Assembly (NCBI GenBank): GCA_023105745.1
Contig: JALGQZ010000009.1
Span: forward strand, 9,336,937 to 9,400,936
Direction: 5' to 3'
From: Austropuccinia psidii
Taxonomy: Eukaryota; Basidiomycota; Pucciniomycetes; Pucciniales; Sphaerophragmiaceae
Length of the DNA stretch: 64,000 bases
Shown here: in pieces, positions 25,930 to 37,888 of the stretch
Numbering within the stretch: the first letter of the stretch is position 1
How the letters are laid out: every line of letters begins with the position of its first letter
Program-made: the position numbers and the translations under genes
The notes under the pieces: generated by a model
The model's database searches: none
Told to the model about the DNA's origin: nothing
The model's input: only the letters and a program-made list of their open reading frames with translations

Positions 25930-26707
25930 TTATTTGGAAAGGATTGGTTCAATCTTTCCTCCTCCTTGTTTTTGAATTCCATCAAGGTTCTTGCCATATT
26001 GAACACATTGTCCATGGCTGTCTTTTCCTTCTTTGGAATTCTGTAATTCTGAGGGTAAGGCTTGTTCCACTTGGGCTTTTGCCTTTCCCTTTGCCTTTTT
26101 CTTGCCCTTCTGGTTGGTCTTTGGGGCTTGCTTGGGCTTGTTTGGCACTTGTTGAGGCGGATTTTTGCTGGTGGATGCTTGAGGAGCTTCCACTGGGCTG
26201 TTGTCCTTTCCTTGGGCCAACTTCTTCTTCTGATCCTCTGATAACATGCTTTGGTTTTTCAACCAAGCTTTTATCTGTTGGACTTGTCCTTTGACAGACA
26301 TTGGTGTCCAACCCAACAGAAGATCTTCTGTCTTTTCTGGCCCCATGAACTTCTTCACTTGAAGATAAGAGTTCATGGTGCCTATCCAAAGACTTGGAAG
26401 GAGTTCCCACTCTTGTTGTTTTGACCCCAGGAACCAGTTTTTCCATTGGGATTGATAAATTTCCACAGTTGCCTGTTCAGAATGGTTCAGGTCTAACAGC
26501 AATAGCAGTTATGTCAGCTTCTGTACTTCCAAGAAGAGGTTCAAAGGTTCTGGCTAACCTTTGGAAACTGGTGGAAGTTCTGGCATCCTCCATTTGTGCC
26601 TCTCCTCTGGGAGGACATTCTTGCCTTTTGGATTTATGGCTGGAATGTCCTGGTCCAGATCCATTTGATTGGATGGAGTAATTGCTTCCACTTCTAGTAG
26701 GAGTCAT
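25930..26707 (-). pseudogene. E2 gag N-terminal region with two overlapping frames
   Basis: Frame B opens with ATG at 26,707 (MTPTRSGSNYSIQSNGSG), meets TGA at 26,477-26,479, continues to 25,982, and is recovered near 26,060-25,930 (GQCVQYGKNLDGIQ), so one indel is likely. Frame A reads from the acceptor at 26,693 (VEAITPSNQMDLDQDIP), has TAG 26,554-26,556 and TAA 26,509-26,511, then is open from 26,502 (LLDLNHSEQATVEIYQSQWKNW ... VKKFMG ... LLLGWTPM), ending in the frame that reads YRIPKKEKTAMDNVFNMARTLMEF and a stop just before 25,929. Frame A is the one conserved with E1 and E3 through the overlap. Confidence 0.65.
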
Positions 26708-26756
26708 TTCACGTCAATTTTAATAAAAAAATAGAGTAAAAATGGATTGAATTCAC

Positions 26757-26873
26757 CTGCAGGACCTTTAAAGGGCTCCTTGGTTATCAAACCCCTTGGT
26801 GCTGGGCTGGTTTGAATTTCAATACTTGACTCTGAGGATTCAGAGTCTGAAGAATTTTCTCTGATGGAAGACA
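26757..26873 (-). CDS. E2 leader exon (exon 2)
   Basis: The stretch follows TTTCTCTAG|TG and ends at CCTGCAG|GTGAAT, 117 nt with no stop in its frame and no ATG in any frame. It reads SSIRENSSDSESSESS then a SPAPRGLITKEP block. With a 63-nt intron (26,694-26,756) it joins frame A in phase 1, as in E3. The three-element parallel supports a spliced exon. Transcript evidence is lacking. Confidence 0.5.
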
Positions 26874-27387
26874 CTAGAGAAATTAAAAATATAAGTTATT
26901 TTATCAAACAATAAAAATAACTTATAAACTCAACTTATTGAATAAAGTTGTTTTTGTGTAATTTATGGCAAATTACGTCAAAAATAAACAAAAATGTCTC
27001 AGATAAAAGAAAAAAATATTTTTAGTAAAGATTTTTTATTTGATTTGTTATTTTCTTTAAAGAAATAATAATTATGCAATTAACAAGTTATTAATCAAAA
27101 TTGTATTTATTATTCACTTTATACTAGAATAACTCAAAGAATAAATTTCAAGTCTGTGATGTGAAAGAGCCACTGGTTAGACAAAAGAAATTTATTCCAA
27201 GTCACTCATTAGTATATTGTTTAAAATACTATTCTTAAGAAAAAATAACTTTATTAATATTATAAAGATTATTTATAAGGGATAAGTCCCAAAAAAGCCA
27301 ATATTAAGAGCAATATGGCAATTTTACGTCAAGAAACAGTAAAATAAGGTCTAGAATATGATTTATGTCCCAAAAAGTGGTTTAAAA

Positions 27388-27406
27388 TCACGGCCAGGCC
27401 CCTAAA
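27388..27406 (-). other. E2 primer binding site
   Basis: On the minus strand this is TTTAGGGGCCTGGCCGTGAT, directly after the 5' LTR end CCTTACA. It matches the E3 site except for one A in the G run. Confidence 0.75.
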
Positions 27407-29583
27407 TGTAAGGTTTGTCTATGAAACTCTTGATAATAGTAACAATATCAAGAGTACTATGACTGTCCTCAGTAGAAAAATATAATATAATGAAATACTA
27501 TAACCACAAATTTAAATATAATTATTAAAAATAATTATATAAAAAAAATAAATTTAATTATTATTATAAAAATATAATTATTATAATAAATTATAATTAT
27601 TCTATTATTGTTATAGTCACTGACAATTATAACAATAAGAAGTGTAAAGCTCTTAATGAGACAATTACACGTGGAAAATATAAATATTTAACCACTTATA
27701 AATAATATAAATATTATTTATAAAAAGAATTAAACACACACTGTGCAGAAATGATTCTTTATAGAATAAAATTCTATATAAAAAAAACTATTACTAGATA
27801 AAAAAATATATAGAACTTTAGAGAAAACTTACTTATAAGACTTATTTAATACAACAAGTCAAATACAACAGTTATTGTATTAAATAAAGATTTATAAGTT
27901 AAAAACACGCCAAAAATCAATAAATTTAAAGATAAAACAACCTTTTATAATAAAAATTATGATTAAAGAGTTTTTGAGAGGAATTTGTGGATTTTTAAAA
28001 GATATTTAAGATGATAATTTTATATAATAAAATTTATTATAGATGATTACAACAATAATCTGAATTCTATGACTTCAATTCTTTAATTTAATAAATAAAG
28101 AATAAAAATAACTTAAGAATTACTTTTAATAATAAGATTTTATATTTAATAAAACTTTACCTGTTTAAATTTCTAATATGATTGGATTGATAATTGATTA
28201 TGGACAAAAACAGTGATGAAAAGACTCTTTTTATGTCTACAGAGCAGCTCTCATGATTCATAATGGATGTAGAGGGCGTGCTCAGGTCAAAACTGAAAAC
28301 CCATGCTTAAAAATTAAGTTCTTGACTTAAGCCAACTTATTTTTACTTCCAATTTAAAGTTACCAGTGTTATTCTTAACTCCAAGTAACTTTAATCCTTA
28401 TTTAGTTTAATTATTTTAAGTTTTAATATAAAATAAGCTTATTTATATTAAATTTCATCACATGAACAACATAAAATTAGAGTTTCAAGCAGAAATCTCT
28501 TAAACTCAATTTTTAATTAGTTTTTAAAGAAATCATAATTTTCTTTGAGCTTAATTAAAAAAGTAATTTTCCAGGCTAATTACCCAGGAAACGTATTAAT
28601 AAAAGATACTTAAAATTGAATTTATATATTGATAATATTAAATTCTAAGCTGTGTAAAATTTTCAAGCAAATCCATTAAGATTTGGAAATTTAATGAATT
28701 TTTGAAGTTAATGCTATTTTTCCACGTAAAATAGCAATACACACCAAACCTTAGCTTTTGATAAGGTTTCAATGCTTGGAACCTTAAAGTTTTAAGCTTA
28801 TTTAAGCTTTTTAAACTTAATTAAGCTTTGACAGTTCTTAAAACCTTGATTTCAAGCCTGCATATTGGGATTTACCCTTTGGCAGCTTGAAATTCCTGTC
28901 CAAATTGGGATAAAACCAGTTTAAACTTTAAGGTTGGATCAAAGTCTAATTTTAAAGTTTAAATAAGGTTGAAAATACTCCAATACAGGTGGACAACCTA
29001 AATTGAATCATTGCAGATCCAAAAAGTTGGGTACCCCAGCTCTATTTGGTCTTTTTCCTTTGTCCCACCTTTTTGCGTGGATTTTGCCCATTTATTTATT
29101 TAAAGCCATACTATGGCCTTAAACCCTTTTAAATTGAGCTCACGCAGGATTTACATTCTGTATGGAAAATCCTTAGCCAATTCAGTAAATATACACCACA
29201 CCTTTATTTTAACTAAAATTAAGGTAAAGTTGCATAAACCTTATGTAACTTTAAATTTAAGCTTAATTAAGCTTAAATTTAACAATTTTAAAAAAATGTT
29301 AAAAAAGTTACATTAGTACTGTGAGATTCTTAAATCTTCCAATAACACAAGAAATAAGTGTTTTTGTGTATAACACCCTATGGGTGTACCCTAGGTTATT
29401 TTTGGTGTAGAATCCAAAAATGACATAATAATTATAGCTTTGTTTATCCAAAAAGAAGTTATACTTATTTTTGATTATTTTTTATTTTAAATTCAACTAA
29501 AAAGTCTGTTTAAGACAAATTTAATTGTTTATAAAATCTTTTGTGGCCTTATGGGTATGTTATACATACCTCACAGGCTCACA
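27407..29583 (-). repeat. E2 5' LTR
   Basis: The LTR is 2,177 bp, the same length as its partner. On the element strand it has a CATAAAAAG TATA-like box (near 28,230) and, about 70 nt later, AAACAG|GTAAAG (28,155-28,161), a good 5' splice site. Both are kept in the solo LTR at 35,122-37,299. Confidence 0.93.
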
Positions 29584-29905
29584 ATACCTTAATGATAGAA
29601 TGGCAGATATTATCATTCCACGGTCTTGTGGGGGAAGGTTTTGACTTTCACTGTATGGTTTCTGTGCAGTTGAATTGAGACCTGCTGGAGTGGAGAAAGT
29701 GCTTTGGGTCAATTGTGAATAATCAGCTGAAAAGATTTGATCCAATAGAATTTGCAGGCACTCAGATCCTGATGCAGAAGAAGGGATGTTTGGAAGAGAT
29801 TTGGGTGCAATGGTTGATTTGAGATTTTTAATGTGCTTTTTATATTGGAAAGGTGTGAAGGCAAATCCCTTCCTATCACCCTCAGCGGAAGAGTGTGTTT
29901 GGGTT
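29584..29905 (-). pseudogene. Tnp2/Plavaka-like transposase, N-terminal fragment
   Basis: An open frame reads from about 29,905 down to the E2 insertion site: FAFTPFQYKKHIKNLK, then SECLQILLDQIFSADYSQ and QDRGMIISAILSLRY. Removing E2 and one ATACC joins it to the sequence at 18,620 that leads into the transposase. I infer it is the amino-terminal part of the same gene, because it is co-oriented and immediately adjacent once E2 is removed. An intron or frame change is needed to reach the main frame at about 18,575. Confidence 0.55.
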
Positions 29906-30905
29906 TAGCAGTGTTGAAACATGCATATACGCATTGAGGAATAGTGGCGGGTTGTCATTGTTGCAGGAATAGTGAGTACGGTTGGTTTGTGTATAAATAT
30001 CTATGGTTGATGTGAAAGTTTTTGGGAGTGTTATTAATTGGAAAAACAATTGGGTGATTATTTATGAAGGGGGAGATGATTTGAGCCAGCTGAGGATTTT
30101 ATCCCATTTGTAATGGTGGCTGAGCTGCAGGGGGTAAAGCTTAACATGTCTCATCTGGATGGTGAAATTGGTTAGGAGTTTAATTGGGTAAAATGCCATG
30201 CTGCTCAATGCTCATACATATTGTCTTTTATTTACACATGGTGATACTGCGGTTTTGACCCTTGATGGGTGTTCCATTATGGATGTGTCAACATTGAATT
30301 TAGGGGATTAAAAATGAAACCATGTATGCTGGCACGCCATTGTTCATGGTTTAAACCTTATTACAGACTTAACAATATAGCACTATTACATAAGTGTTTG
30401 GAGTGGAGCTCAAGTCTTATTATTTGGTTTGAGTGTAGTGGGCTTTTAATTGGTTGGAATGTGATCTGGATTGTCTTGCCTTTCTTGAAAAGGTGATGTC
30501 TCTTTTGTGGGTAAGTCCTTCATTAATATACCCTTGTACAGATGTAGAATGCTGTGTAATTTTGATGCATATATTGGCAGTTTGGATAATTCACAAAATG
30601 TGACAATGGGGAGGGTGAAATGTTTATTGGATCTGATTACTTATGGATGATGGGTCCCCTTTGAGATAAAGGAAATATCACATTATATGCTGGTAGGCCA
30701 GGCAGGGTGGTTTCCGACAAAAGTGTAGGAGCTCAAGAGGAGGCAGGGAGAATTCTCCTAAAAATAGTCTTATTAAACTTCCACAAGAGGCTTGGTTCCC
30801 ACTTTTCATACAAGTTCTCTATTATACGTTTGAAATCATTCTATTTTATCATAATACTGAGCTGTTTTATCAAGTTAAAATAATTACTGTACTTTTTTAG
30901 CCCTT
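29906..30905. other. spacer with likely promoter of the next gene
   Basis: I see no convincing gene. A 75-codon plus-strand frame at 30,269-30,496 has no recognisable feature. The last 70 bases before 30,906 are T-rich and end in TTTTTTAGCCCTT before the ATG, which could be a splice acceptor of a leader intron or plain 5' UTR. Confidence 0.35.
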
Positions 30906-32966
30906 ATGTCATCTTCCAAGCCACGTAAATCCGGTTCAGGTTCTGTTCATGACTCAGATAGTGAATCTAGCCTAGAATATGTTCAACCACAGTCACCATT
31001 GAGTCCCAACATTCCTCTAACAACCCCTAGCGCATCCTCAATGAATGTATCAGGTCTTAACATTGATGTGGGAAATCTGAAGGCTCCAACTTCAAGCACT
31101 TGGTCAATCCCAAATATTTCGGTCACTCCAATTCCCCCAAATCCCACTAATACACAAATTCATGTGTCTAAGGGGCCAGAAGGCACACCTCAAATCTCAT
31201 CAAACGCTAATCCTCAATCAAAATTTCCACGTGAGTTCCTTCTTAATCCTGGTCAAAATCCTGTCGCATCCCAGGGTCTCTTTGGACGAAGTAAACAGCC
31301 AACCCGCAATATTCCATCAAGATCTCAGGTTCATGTGGGCAATGAAAAGCAGGTTGATGGTGGGCAACAAAAAAGACCATTCAAAAATGTAACTTGGAGT
31401 GGTCTGTCAGAGGGAAATCCAGGATTTATGCTTCATCAAAGTAATTCATTTTGATGTTGGAGTATAAACCTTTCCACAATTTGATCTGTTTTTTTCATGG
31501 GTTAGATAGGGCACCTAAAGGCAAGTCAGTCCGATCTCAGGAGCCAATTGAAGATCATCAGTATGACCAGTCTTGATTAATGTTTTGATGTGTTAACTGA
31601 TGATTTGCATGGCAGGTGATGAACTTTATGCATCTTCACCTCTGGTCCATAAAGAGAAAGTCACTGGATGTCATCCTCCATATGCCTCCAAACCAAGAAC
31701 ATCTCATGCCAGTTCATCAAGAGAAAAAATTGTGGATGATGAGGATGAGAACATGTCTCCAACTCAAAGTGAAATAAATTCTGAACCAAGGAGGGACAAT
31801 TTCACGGAGCATGAGAAAGGCACTCAGTCAAATAGTGAGTTCACCCATCCTCAAATGGGCCTTGCCCAGAGTATGCTTGAACAATCCGAGGTCAGACAGC
31901 AAAGGAACCAGGCTCGTAAAGCTCACAATGTGGCAAAACATGCAAGCCAGAAGGAGCAACAAAAATGGCTGAAAGCAGAAATTCCAGAGAATGTCCATGG
32001 AATGAGATCAGCAGTACATGCCCATTCCCTGTCCCTACTCAAAGTTAGGGATAAGGATTTTTCCTCACTGCCAGAACCACCCAGTACAGAAGAGATGAAA
32101 TTGCAATTCAAGTGGCTGGTCATCTTGGATGTGTCCCCAAGGATTTTTTCAATGAGCAATAAACACAGGTTCAGTCTCAGGGTTTCCAAAGCTACTGCAA
32201 AAAATGCGCTCCACAAGCTAGGACTAAAGCGATTCACTTGGGACTGGGAGAGCTCATGGCAACATCCATTCAAAGAGTTTATGTCTATGGTGTTTTACCG
32301 TACATTCCCTCCCGCACTTGTCAGCACCGGGTATCATCACTACTGTTGGAACAAGGATAATAATAACTATGGGATTGTGGCAGCTTTAATGGAGCAATAT
32401 TTCACTTATTTGAAAATAGAATGGAATTCTATTCAAAAGGATGTGGAGTATTTGGTAAAAAAGAAGGAGAATAAAAAGCTCACAAAGATTTGTCAAAGGT
32501 TTAGTTACTGTATCTCTTCTTCATTGTGAACAAAGTCTTATGATAATCTACTTGATTATGTGCAGACCTGCGAGCACCGTCCTGAATGGTGTGATACCAC
32601 TGAATTTCCCATTCTAGCATCACAATTCAATGACCCTTGAGTATGCTCAGATACTGAGAAGGTACTGGAAAATGGCCATCAAGTTTACTGCAAAGTGGGA
32701 TTACGCTGGCCCTCACAGTTATTTAATGAATTGGTATTAAGAATGGATAGAGACATAGAGTTTTGTAATAAGATTAAAAAAAGGGTAAAAAAACTATTGA
32801 TTGATTGCCAGAAATACAATCAAAAGATGATGGTGATATTCCAGAAGGCCTATCATTTCATGTATTTGATCAAGATTGGCTCAAGATCTGTAGTAAGATG
32901 CAGAATATTGCCCTCAAAATACTTGACATTCCATTTATTAGGCCTAATTGTGATGCTCTGCAATGA
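30906..32966 (+). pseudogene. uncharacterised multi-exon gene, probably rust-lineage, with breaks
   Basis: The product is unknown. Exon 1 (30,906-31,440, ATG start) encodes a Ser/Pro-rich, probably disordered region beginning MSSSKPRKSGSGSVHDSDSE. Good intron signals are 31,441-31,505 (GTAATT...TTAG), 31,561-31,615 (GTATGA...GCAG) and 32,499-32,565 (GTTTAG...GCAG). Exon 3 (31,616-32,498) carries a folded-looking region with VSKATAKNALHKLGLKRFTWDWESSW and an HYCWNKDNNNYGI segment. The last part (32,566-32,966) ends DIPEGLSFHVFDQDWL and a TGA at 32,964-32,966. Oddities: exon 2/3 phase is off by one, TGA occurs at about 32,638, and a frame change lies near 32,825. I recall similar conserved hypothetical proteins in rusts but cannot name a domain. 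Confidence 0.55.
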
Positions 32967-33249
32967 CTTAGTAATATAAATTTATAGCACCATTACAAAT
33001 CAACATTTTGTGAATTATTTGTGCAGGTGTAATACAATCTGGTTATTATTTCTTAAAGATGCAACAAATTTCTAAATATGTCAGAATATGAACAATATGA
33101 ATTGGAATGTATCACCGTCTCCCTTAGAAATAAGACTCTATTGCTCATTTTCATTGAGGAAATATTGAAGGAGTTCAATCCAGCTTAGGGTGTTCATAAT
33201 TGTGGACCTGCGCCGGGGTGAAAAGGAGTTATCAACTTTGTCAAACACA

Positions 33250-35121
33250 AATTATATAATATCAGTAAGGCTCATGCAGTTGATGAGTTTTTCTTTTCTT
33301 GGACCTATTGGTGATTGGAATATGGCATTCCCATAAAGAATGATTTCAGAATAGCAATACAATCAGGGACAAAGATGAGCTTGAAAGGTACCTTCCGCAT
33401 GTTGACCTCAACTGAATGAGGAGTGATATAGTGGATGACCTTTACAGGTTGTTGTTGGCCAATACAATGGAGTCAATAAACAGCCTGAGCCTCAATGGCT
33501 GGGTTCCAATTGGGCTCCTGGAAATGTGGATGTCAGTGTCCAAAAAACAGGGTAGAACTTTGGGGGTCCCCTTGCCATTAAATAGACAATATTAGCACAA
33601 GTTCTATTGAGGCCAGTTCCCACTTCGGCAATGGATGCAATCAGTACTTCACATTCAGGATTATTGAAGAAATTCTCCAGCTCCTTCTCTTGCGCTCATG
33701 CTGTAATTGTTCCATCAATTCATGCTTAAAGGATAGAGTGTTGGGAAAGTGCAATACCAATTCTACAATAAAAAACAGTCAGCTGGATTCAATTGGCAAT
33801 GGAGGCATATTAGAATTAACTCACAAATCAAGAAATTTGGTCCAGTGGGTGTACACCACCAATTTGGTTGGACCACACTTTGATTGTTTGTTCTTTATTA
33901 AGCTTTGTAGGAGGTGTGCGATTTTATTACTCATCATGCATGTTTCCACATCCACAATAGTTTTTGTGATTGATTAGTAGTGATCCTGAGTGCTCCTGCC
34001 CTCATGGTCTTCCAAATCCTCCTCCGCAATTTTGTTAAGCATGATGTGATGGTTACACATATTTGCAGCTTCTTAATATCTCTGAAGAATTCTCCTGGTC
34101 CTTTGCTTTTGGATGATAGGAATTCTTTGCATAATGTGGAATATTCTTGCTGCATGGTTGGATTGAGTGGGAGCAGCTCATAATGATGGCTAATAGTGGG
34201 GAGGGATTCAAGATGTGTGGTTTTGGTGTGGCGCAAACTTAAATTCCGCGATGCCAAATGCAACATATCATTGCTAACTTTTGGAAAGAGTACTCAGGAT
34301 TAATGGTGACTAGTTATCTTGGTCTGAGCTATGGAGTTGGGTGATGAATGATATTATGCCCAAAAGTTCATAAATGGTGTTGTGAATAGGTGTGCCCGTT
34401 AAACATATTCGATGGTATGAAAGGAGGCTATTAATGGCACGGTTAGTGGCAGTGTATTGAGAGCAAATATAGCTATAAATTGGGGGAAGGGTTAGTGGAT
34501 ATAAAAGGTAATCTGAATCATTTAAAGATCAGACACTCACTGTGCTTCATCCAAAATTATACAATGCCAATTGATTTTAAAAATGAATGATGTAGAGGTA
34601 TTGGTTTGCTTAAATGCTTGGGTGATAGTATTGTAAGAAGTGATGATTATATCATTATTTAAAATGTCGGCCTCGGATAATGAGTGACAAGTGGGACCAT
34701 GGTAGATTTTGGCTTGTAGCGCTCCAGCCTGAGCATGCTTGCATATTTCTGATTGCCAGTTGGTAATTAAGCAAGGGGGCAGATCATCATGGTGGGTGTG
34801 GAGCAATGGGGGTTTGCAATCAACTCCTCCTTGGAGGTACCAATTAGAGCAATGGCCTGAATGGCTTTACCTAATCCCATATCATCTGCAAGCAGTCCTC
34901 CAAGAGGGGTATTGGTCAAAAGGGATTCAAATGAGCTAACAACCTTGTTTGTAATGATGTGCCTGGCATTGAAAGTGGATCCTGGGGGTGAGGTGTCCCA
35001 AAGTTTAAGGGCTGATTGGCCATTGGGGATTTCTCAATCCCAGAGAAAAGCTAGTCCGGTCTTTTGATGAGGGAGGAGGGGGGTTTGAATAATGGAATGG
35101 GGCGGGGTCATCATGGGAAGG
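33250..35121 (-). pseudogene. SNF2-family ATPase, helicase domains
   Basis: Frames on the minus strand give the SNF2 motifs in order. Near 35,080 is LLPHQKTGLAFLWD before the ATPase, then the Walker A region GGLLADDMGLGKA (about 34,863-34,905; Ala replaces the usual Thr), then IYHGPTCHSL, DIIITSYNTI and the DEAQ box IILDEAQ (34,537-34,806). Next are SLPTISHHYELLPLNP and KGPGEFFRDIKKLQ (33,934-34,266), then EVLIASIAEVGTGLNRTCANIVYL, and the last motif NWNPAIEAQAVY.LHCIGQQQPVKV (about 33,420-33,540). This layout resembles the Rad5/Rad16/HLTF-type branch of chromatin and DNA-repair ATPases. Several stops and frame changes make it a pseudogene. The gene is cut at its 5' side by the solo LTR. Confidence 0.82.
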
Positions 35122-37299
35122 TGTGAGCCTGTGAGGTATGTATAACATACCCATAAGGCCACAAATAACTTTATACACATTTAAATTTGTCTTCAACAGA
35201 CTTTTTAATTGAATTTAAAATGAAAAATAACAAAAAATAAGCATAACTTTTTTTTGGATAAACAAAGTTATAAATATTATGTTCTTTTTGGATTCTACAC
35301 CAAAAATAACTAGGGTACATCCATAAGGTGTTATACCCAAAAACACTTATTTCTTATGTTATTGGAAGATTTAAGAATCTCACAGTACTTATGTAAATTT
35401 TTTAACATTTTTTTAAAATTGTAAAATTTAAGCTTAAATAAGCTTAAATTTAAAGTTGCATAAAGTTTATGCAAACTTACCAAAATTTTATCTAAAATTG
35501 AGGTGTGGTGTGTATTTACTGAATTGGCTAAGGATTTGCCATACAGAATGTAAATCCTGTGTGAGCTCAATTTAAAAGGGTTTAAGGTCATAGTATGGCT
35601 TTAAATAAATAAAAGGGCAAAATCCATGCAGAAAGGTGGGACAAAGGAAAAAGAACAAACAGAGCTGAGGTACCCAACTTTTTGGATCTGCAAGGATTCA
35701 ATTAAGTTTTTCCACCTGTACTGGCTGATTTTCAACCTTATTTAAACTTTAAGATTAGACTTTGATCCAACCTTAAAGTTTAAACTGGTTTTAACCCAAT
35801 TTGGACAGGAATTTCAAGCTTCCAAAGGGTAAATCCCAATATGCAGGCTTGAATTTAAAGTTTTAAGAACTGTCAAATATTAATCAAGCTTAAAGCTTTA
35901 AGGTTAAAAGCATTAAAACCTTATCAAAAGTTAAGGTTTGGTGTGTATTGCTATTTTACGTGGAAAAATAGCAATAACTTCAAAAATTCATTAGAAATCC
36001 AATTCTTAATGGATTTGCTTGAAAATTTCACACAGCTTAGAATTCAATATTATCTATATATAAATTAGATTTTAAGTATCTGTTATAAATAAATTTCCTG
36101 GGTAGTTAGCCTGGAGATTTACTCTTTTAATTAAGCTCAAAGAAAATTAGGATTTCTTTAAAAATTAATTAAAAATTAATTAAAACTTGAGTTTAAGAGA
36201 TTTCTGCTTGAAACTCTATTTTTAAGTTGTTCATGTGATGAAATTTAAGATAAATAGGTTTATTTATATTAAAAACTTAAAATAATAAGTTTAAATGAGG
36301 ATTAAAGTTACATGGAGTTAAGAATAACACTGGTAACTTTAAATTGGAATTAAAAATAAGCTAACTTAAGTTAAGAACTTTATTTTTAAGCATGGTTTTT
36401 CAGTTTTGACCTGAGAACGCCCTCTATATTCATTATGAATCATGAGAGCTGCTCTGAAGACATAAAAAAAGTCTTTTCATCACTTTTTTTTGTCAATCAT
36501 CAATTATCAATCCAATCATATTAGAAATTTAAACAGGTAAAGCTTTATTAAATATAAAATCTTATTATTAAAGTAATTCTTAAGTTATTTTATTCTTCAT
36601 TAATTAAAATTAAAGAATTGAAATCATAGAATTTAGATTATTGTTGTAATCACCAATAATATATTTTATTATATAAAATTAATCATCTTAAATATCTTTT
36701 GAAATCTACAAATCCCTCTTAAAAACTCTTTAATCATAATTTTTATTATAAAAAGTTGTTTTATCTTTGAAAATATTGATTTTTGACATGTTTTCAACTT
36801 CTAATTATTATTTAATATAATAACTGTTGTTGTTTGACTTGTTGTATTAAATAAATATTATAAGTAAGTTTTCTCTAAAGTTCTATATTTTTTTATCTAG
36901 TATTAGTTTTTTGATATAGAATTTTATTCTATAATAATTATTTCTGCACAGTGTGTGTCTTAATTATTTTATAAATAATCTTTATATTATTTATAAGTGG
37001 TTACTATTCATATTTTCCACGTGTAATTGTCTCATTAAGAGCTTTACACTTCTTATTGTTATAACTGTCAGTGACTATAACAATAATAGAATAATTATAA
37101 TTTATTATAATTATTATTTTTTCTATTATTATAATCTTATAATAATAATTAAATTTATTTTTTTTATATAATTATTTTTAATAATTATATTTAAATTTGT
37201 GGTTATAATATTTTTCTATAATATATATTTCTACTGAGGACAGTCATAGTACTCTTGATATTGCTACTATTATCAAGAGTTTCATAGACAAACCTTACA
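35122..37299 (+). repeat. solo LTR, E2 family, inside the SNF2 pseudogene
   Basis: The unit is 2,178 bp, TGTGAGCCTGTGAGG...AAACCTTACA, plus orientation, and matches the E2 LTR over its whole length. Neighbouring bases GAAGG (left) and GAGGT (right) are not a clean duplication. No internal sequence remains, so it formed by LTR-LTR recombination. It retains AAACAG|GTAAAG near 36,532, the same splice-donor-like site as E2. Confidence 0.93.
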
Positions 37300-37888
37300 G
37301 GAGGTCTGATCCACTGGGTAGTTGTATCAGTTTTTGCTTGGAAGTCAATGATAAAACAGCAGGATATGAAGCTGGGGTCAAGTTTGAAGCGGGAAATGTG
37401 GGGGTAAAGACTTTACATTGACTATGAGTATTACAGTCATAGTCTTTGGGCATTTTACGCTTGAAATCTTGTGTTCAAAAGCTTTCAATTATGAATAGAA
37501 TGTTTGGATACCATGTGAAGAACATAAATGCTAGATTGGGTTTCTGAGATGACGAAGGATCATTTGCATCAGTCATAAATACGCCCTCAACAAATAATAT
37601 TTGAGTACGATTGGATTGGCAATTTTCAATCCATGCCCCACCAGTACCACAGTGCATGAAAGTTTGTGGTGCCCCAAGGAATGGTATCAACATTTTGGGA
37701 AGGGTTTCAGGGAGAGAGCCAATAGCACGCTGGTGATTGGGGAGATATACAAATATGTTGTGTTGATTGTGCCATAGGATAATCCAAGAAGCTAAGCGGG
37801 AATTATGAGGATTTAAGGTTATATCACTATTTATTTGAATACAAATATTAATCATCCCAATGCAAAGTGGTTGTGAAGGGGTTGACAT
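37300..37888 (-). pseudogene. SNF2 pseudogene, N-terminal part
   Basis: A 137-codon frame at 37,475-37,888 begins MSTPSQPLCIGMIN and contains PFLGAPQTFMHCGTGGAWIE and TQILFVEGVFMTD. The frame near 37,320-37,400 reads SYPAVLSLTSKQKLIQLPSGSDL up to the solo LTR. Because removal of the LTR brings this next to the SNF2 helicase region in the same orientation, I infer it is the N-terminal, non-catalytic part of that gene. I do not recognise the domain itself. Confidence 0.5.

Larger units (their letters stand above)
18621..29583 (-). mobile_element. Ty3/Gypsy LTR retrotransposon E2, nearly complete
   Basis: The element is 10,963 bp and read on the minus strand. Both LTRs are exactly 2,177 bp (5' LTR 27,407-29,583; 3' LTR 18,621-20,797) and differ at few positions, so the insertion is young. 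A perfect 5-bp ATACC duplication flanks it. Internal order: PBS, leader exon, overlapping gag frames, capsid with zinc knuckle, protease, RT, RNase H, integrase, chromodomain-like tail, polypurine tract. The gag-pol frame from 25,932 to 20,938 has no indels and only five TAA stops. It landed inside the transposase pseudogene, splitting it. Confidence 0.96.

Noticed and set aside
20938..25932. TAA reassigned to an amino acid
   Set aside because: The stops replace several different residues (Ser, Lys, Glu, Tyr), so no single reassignment fits, and normal TAA stops end other frames.
36953..37171. Plus-strand frame of 72 codons in the solo LTR
   Set aside because: Tyr/Ile/Asn-rich translation of AT-rich LTR sequence with no conservation in the other LTR copies.
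35122..37299. Full-length second E2-family element
   Set aside because: Only one LTR is present with no internal sequence or primer sites, so it is a solo LTR.
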